Both the position numbers and the translations under genes were made by a program. Positions 7,240-10,746 of a DNA stretch of 10,746 nucleotides are shown here, piece by piece. The stretch lies in contig JAGLDM010000061.1 of assembly GCA_023145595.1 (NCBI GenBank), forward strand, positions 1 through 10,746, written 5' to 3'. The DNA comes from Flavobacteriaceae bacterium. Lineage in GTDB: Bacteria; Bacteroidota; Bacteroidia; Flavobacteriales; Flavobacteriaceae. Position 1 is the first letter of the stretch. Each line of letters opens with the position of its first letter. The notes below the pieces were generated by a model. The model saw only the letters and a list, made by a program, of their open reading frames with translations, was not told where the DNA came from and did not search any database.

Positions 7240-8604
7240 ATGAAATTAAAAAATCTCATTATATTTTTGAGCGCTTCTTTGGTACTTTTTAGTTGCCATT
7301 CAAAAGACAGTTCATGTGATGTCATCTATTTTGGGGGGCAAATTATTAATCCACATAAAAACTTCATAACACTTTCTAAAAACGATATTGTAACAGACAC
7401 CATCTACTTAGACGAGTCAAACAGTTTTTTAACAGAATTAGAATCAGACAAAGGCGGCTTATATTCTTTCAATTATGGAAACGAATACCAGTATGTTTAT
7501 TTTGAGCCCATGGACAGTATTTTAATACGATTAAACACGTGGGATTTTGATGAATCGATAGTCTTTAGTGGCCGCGGAGCAGAAAGAAACAACTTCTTAA
7601 TCAACCTTTATTTACAAAACGAAAAGGAAGATTATGAGTTTAGTCCAAATTACAATTTAGAATGTTCTGAGTTTGAATCAAAAATTGACACATCATTAGC
7701 AAGGAATCTTAATTTATACGAGAAGTTAGAAGAATCTGGAATAGAACTTTCTGAACGATTTGAGGAATTGGCAAAAGTCGCAATGAATTATACATTGTAT
7801 AGCAAAAAAGAATTTTACCCAATGGTGTATAAAAACAGGAAACAATTGGAGGAGTTGCCAGAACTTTCAGACACGTTTTTTGACTATCGAAAAGATATTG
7901 ATTTAAACAATAAAGATTTAATATCCTACTCACCTTATAATAGATATATAAGCAGTTATATTCAAGCGACAGCATATAAAAACAAAAATAGCAACTACAC
8001 CCTAGAAACAATGCATATTATTTCTGAGAATATTCAAATAGAAGAACTTAAAAACAAGTTGCTTTTTCAAGCATTCTATAGTGGCTTTAGAAAATCGAAT
8101 ACTTCCTGCTCTATCAATAAAAAATCTCTTTTATATTTTAATAAACACTGTACCAGTAAAAAATTATTAAACCGAGTTAAAATGCTTGTTAAAGATTGCG
8201 ACAATATTAATAGTGTAATTGATAATTTTGACTTGGTTAGTTTGTCCCAACATAAAACAAAAATTAATAATGTCATAAAAAACAAGAATACAGTTATTTA
8301 TTTCTGGTCACCAACTATTATAAGCCCAGATATGCTTGTGAAAAAAATAAACTACTTAAAAGATAAATACCCAGACTTATTATTTGTAGGGATTAATTTA
8401 GACTCCTCTAAACATAGCAATCAGATAAATAAACAACTAGATCATCAATTTATTCTTTCGAAAAACAGTGGAGCATATAATTATGTTAACAGCCAAGAAC
8501 CTCGAACTATATTAATTGATAAAAACGGAGTTGTATTAAACAGTTTTACCTACCTATCCTCCAATCACTTAGAAAAACAACTCTCTGAACTAGAAAAACG
8601 ATAA
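7240..8604 (+). CDS. Lipoprotein with Cys-less thioredoxin-like domain
   Basis: This 454-residue protein starts with a lipoprotein signal peptide (1-18) and a lipobox LFSC with lipidated Cys19. It should be anchored in the outer or inner membrane facing the periplasm, or be exported to the surface. Residues about 26-125 form a beta-rich domain recalling the N-terminal domain (DUF4369-like) of flavobacterial TlpA-type lipoproteins. A charged helical middle part (about 140-340) follows. The C-terminus (about 345-454) has thioredoxin/TlpA features: the strand NTVIYFWSP (350-358), LLFVGINLD (380-388) and the cis-Pro position EPRTILIDKNG (420-430). The usual WCxxC after FW is replaced by FWSPTIISP (355-363), so neither redox cysteine is present and disulfide chemistry is not expected. 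It may be a binding or assembly protein. Transcribed alone from the box at 7207, with a hairpin terminator after the stop. The exact role is unknown. Confidence 0.82.
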   Translation: MKLKNLIIFLSASLVLFSCHSKDSSCDVIYFGGQIINPHKNFITLSKNDIVTDTIYLDESNSFLTELESDKGGLYSFNYGNEYQYVYFEPMDSILIRLNTWDFDESIVFSGRGAERNNFLINLYLQNEKEDYEFSPNYNLECSEFESKIDTSLARNLNLYEKLEESGIELSERFEELAKVAMNYTLYSKKEFYPMVYKNRKQLEELPELSDTFFDYRKDIDLNNKDLISYSPYNRYISSYIQATAYKNKNSNYTLETMHIISENIQIEELKNKLLFQAFYSGFRKSNTSCSINKKSLLYFNKHCTSKKLLNRVKMLVKDCDNINSVIDNFDLVSLSQHKTKINNVIKNKNTVIYFWSPTIISPDMLVKKINYLKDKYPDLLFVGINLDSSKHSNQINKQLDHQFILSKNSGAYNYVNSQEPRTILIDKNGVVLNSFTYLSSNHLEKQLSELEKR

Positions 8605-8630
8605 CTCTAAATAGTTAAAACCATCACAAT

Positions 8631-8674
8631 AAACCCCTCAATCATCTAATTAGATGTAAAACCTAAGGGTTTTG
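8631..8674 (+). terminator. Nested hairpin, probable terminator of the lipoprotein gene
   Basis: An outer stem AAACCC (8631-8636) with GGGTTT (8667-8672) encloses a perfect 14-bp palindrome CATCTAATTAGATG (8643-8656). A short T-run (8670-8673) follows. The structure begins 27 bases after the lipoprotein stop codon and could end that transcript. The T-run is short and the outer loop large, so efficiency is uncertain. Its right arm lies only 15 bases before the helicase -7-like box, so it could alternatively be a regulatory site of that promoter. Confidence 0.5.
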
Positions 8675-8688
8675 TTAATAATAAGTTG

Positions 8689-8696
8689 TAATTTTG
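8689..8696 (+). promoter_or_regulatory. -7-like box for the DEAD-box helicase gene
   Basis: TAATTTTG matches TAnnTTTG. A TTTTG at 8670-8674 lies only 14 bases upstream, short for a -33 element. Transcription would start near 8703, giving a leader of about 50 bases before the ATG at 8755. No riboswitch-like structure is visible in that leader. Confidence 0.5.
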
Positions 8697-8754
8697 CGCC
8701 CTCAAAACCAGATTTGTAGATGCGGGTGTGTCTGTGAATCATAAAACACAGAAT

Positions 8755-10596
<1,842 letters not shown>

Positions 10597-10613
10597 TCTT
10601 TAAATCATATAGT

Positions 10614-10652
10614 AAAGCCTCCAAATTTTATAAAATTTGGAGGCTTTTTTTT
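10614..10652 (+). terminator. Strong rho-independent terminator of the helicase gene
   Basis: A perfect 34-base palindrome (10614-10647) is centred on TATA, with a GC-rich base AAAGCCTCC / GGAGGCTTT and an A/T top, followed by T to position 10652. It starts 17 bases after the helicase stop codon. The A-run on the left is short, so termination in the opposite direction is possible but weaker. Confidence 0.93.
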
Positions 10653-10708
10653 ATAAAACCATTCAACCCGCGAATAATCAATAGCGGATCAATATATTAC
10701 TTCCCCTA

Positions 10709-10716
10709 CAAACGTA
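10709..10716 (-). promoter_or_regulatory. Isolated minus-strand -7-like box
   Basis: The minus strand reads TACGTTTG, matching TAnnTTTG, in the gene-free tail 10653-10746. No reading frame follows it on the minus strand. A transcript from here would run into the palindrome at 10614-10647 after about 55-90 bases. No -33 element is evident, and chance is the simplest explanation. Nothing else is seen in 10653-10746. Confidence 0.15.
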
Positions 10717-10746
10717 AAACTTCTAAATTCTAGTCGTAAAAAACGG

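Noticed and set aside
7709..8011. 100-codon minus-strand frame inside the lipoprotein gene
   Set aside because: Shadow of the lipoprotein coding sequence. The Cys/Tyr/Leu-rich product matches nothing.
8720..8737. Five-codon reading frame (MRVCL) in the helicase leader, a possible regulatory leader peptide
   Set aside because: Very short frames are frequent by chance, it lacks a ribosome binding site, and no attenuator structure follows it.
8728..8754. GTG start adding nine residues to the helicase
   Set aside because: The ATG at 8755 gives the standard family N-terminus (MSTFKDLGL), and the added residues are not conserved in helicases I know.

Overview
The window looks like chromosomal DNA of a member of the Bacteroidota, most likely a Flavobacteriaceae. 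The evidence is strongly AT-rich sequence, no convincing Shine-Dalgarno sites, several TAnnTTTG-type -7 promoter boxes, and proteins that look flavobacterial throughout: a YbiT-type ABC-F protein, a DEAD-box helicase with a DbpA-like C-terminus and an RG-rich tail, and a TlpA-like lipoprotein. It reads as ordinary core or near-core genome. I see no transposase, integrase, phage, CRISPR, rRNA or tRNA gene.

Layout. Positions 1-122 hold unassigned sequence ending in a rho-independent terminator. A plus-strand cluster follows: a ferric-reductase-like membrane haem protein (189-833), a membrane-anchored PpiC/parvulin-like protein (843-1721) and a HupE/UreJ-family membrane protein (1809-2831). A small palindromic repeat (1743-1768) lies between the last two genes. 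The spacer to the convergent metallo-beta-lactamase gene (3073-3837, minus) carries a roughly 100-bp inverted-repeat element (2925-3027) of the kind scattered through flavobacterial genomes. Divergent from the MBL gene is a 484-residue conserved protein of unknown function (3925-5379). A bidirectional terminator separates it from the convergent ABC-F gene (5428-7053, minus). Divergent from that is a lipoprotein with a cysteine-less thioredoxin-like domain (7240-8604). The last gene is a DEAD-box RNA helicase (8755-10596) ending in a perfect terminator hairpin. Positions 10653-10746 show no gene.

How the genes may relate. The first three form a plausible cell-envelope operon: a haem-binding membrane protein, a periplasm-facing folding factor and a HupE-like multipass protein with a periplasmic N-terminal domain. 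No urease or hydrogenase gene is nearby, so the usual nickel role of HupE/UreJ cannot be assumed. The other genes appear to be single transcription units. Two act on translation or RNA (ABC-F and the DEAD-box helicase). The MBL protein and the 484-residue protein are soluble and cytoplasmic.

I found no clear new multi-gene system. The observations most worth checking are the ABC-F protein, which appears to have lost both halves of one of its two composite ATP sites; the parvulin-like and thioredoxin-like proteins that lack expected catalytic residues; the unassigned 484-residue protein; and the two palindromic repeat elements, one of which overlaps a false upstream start of the HupE gene.
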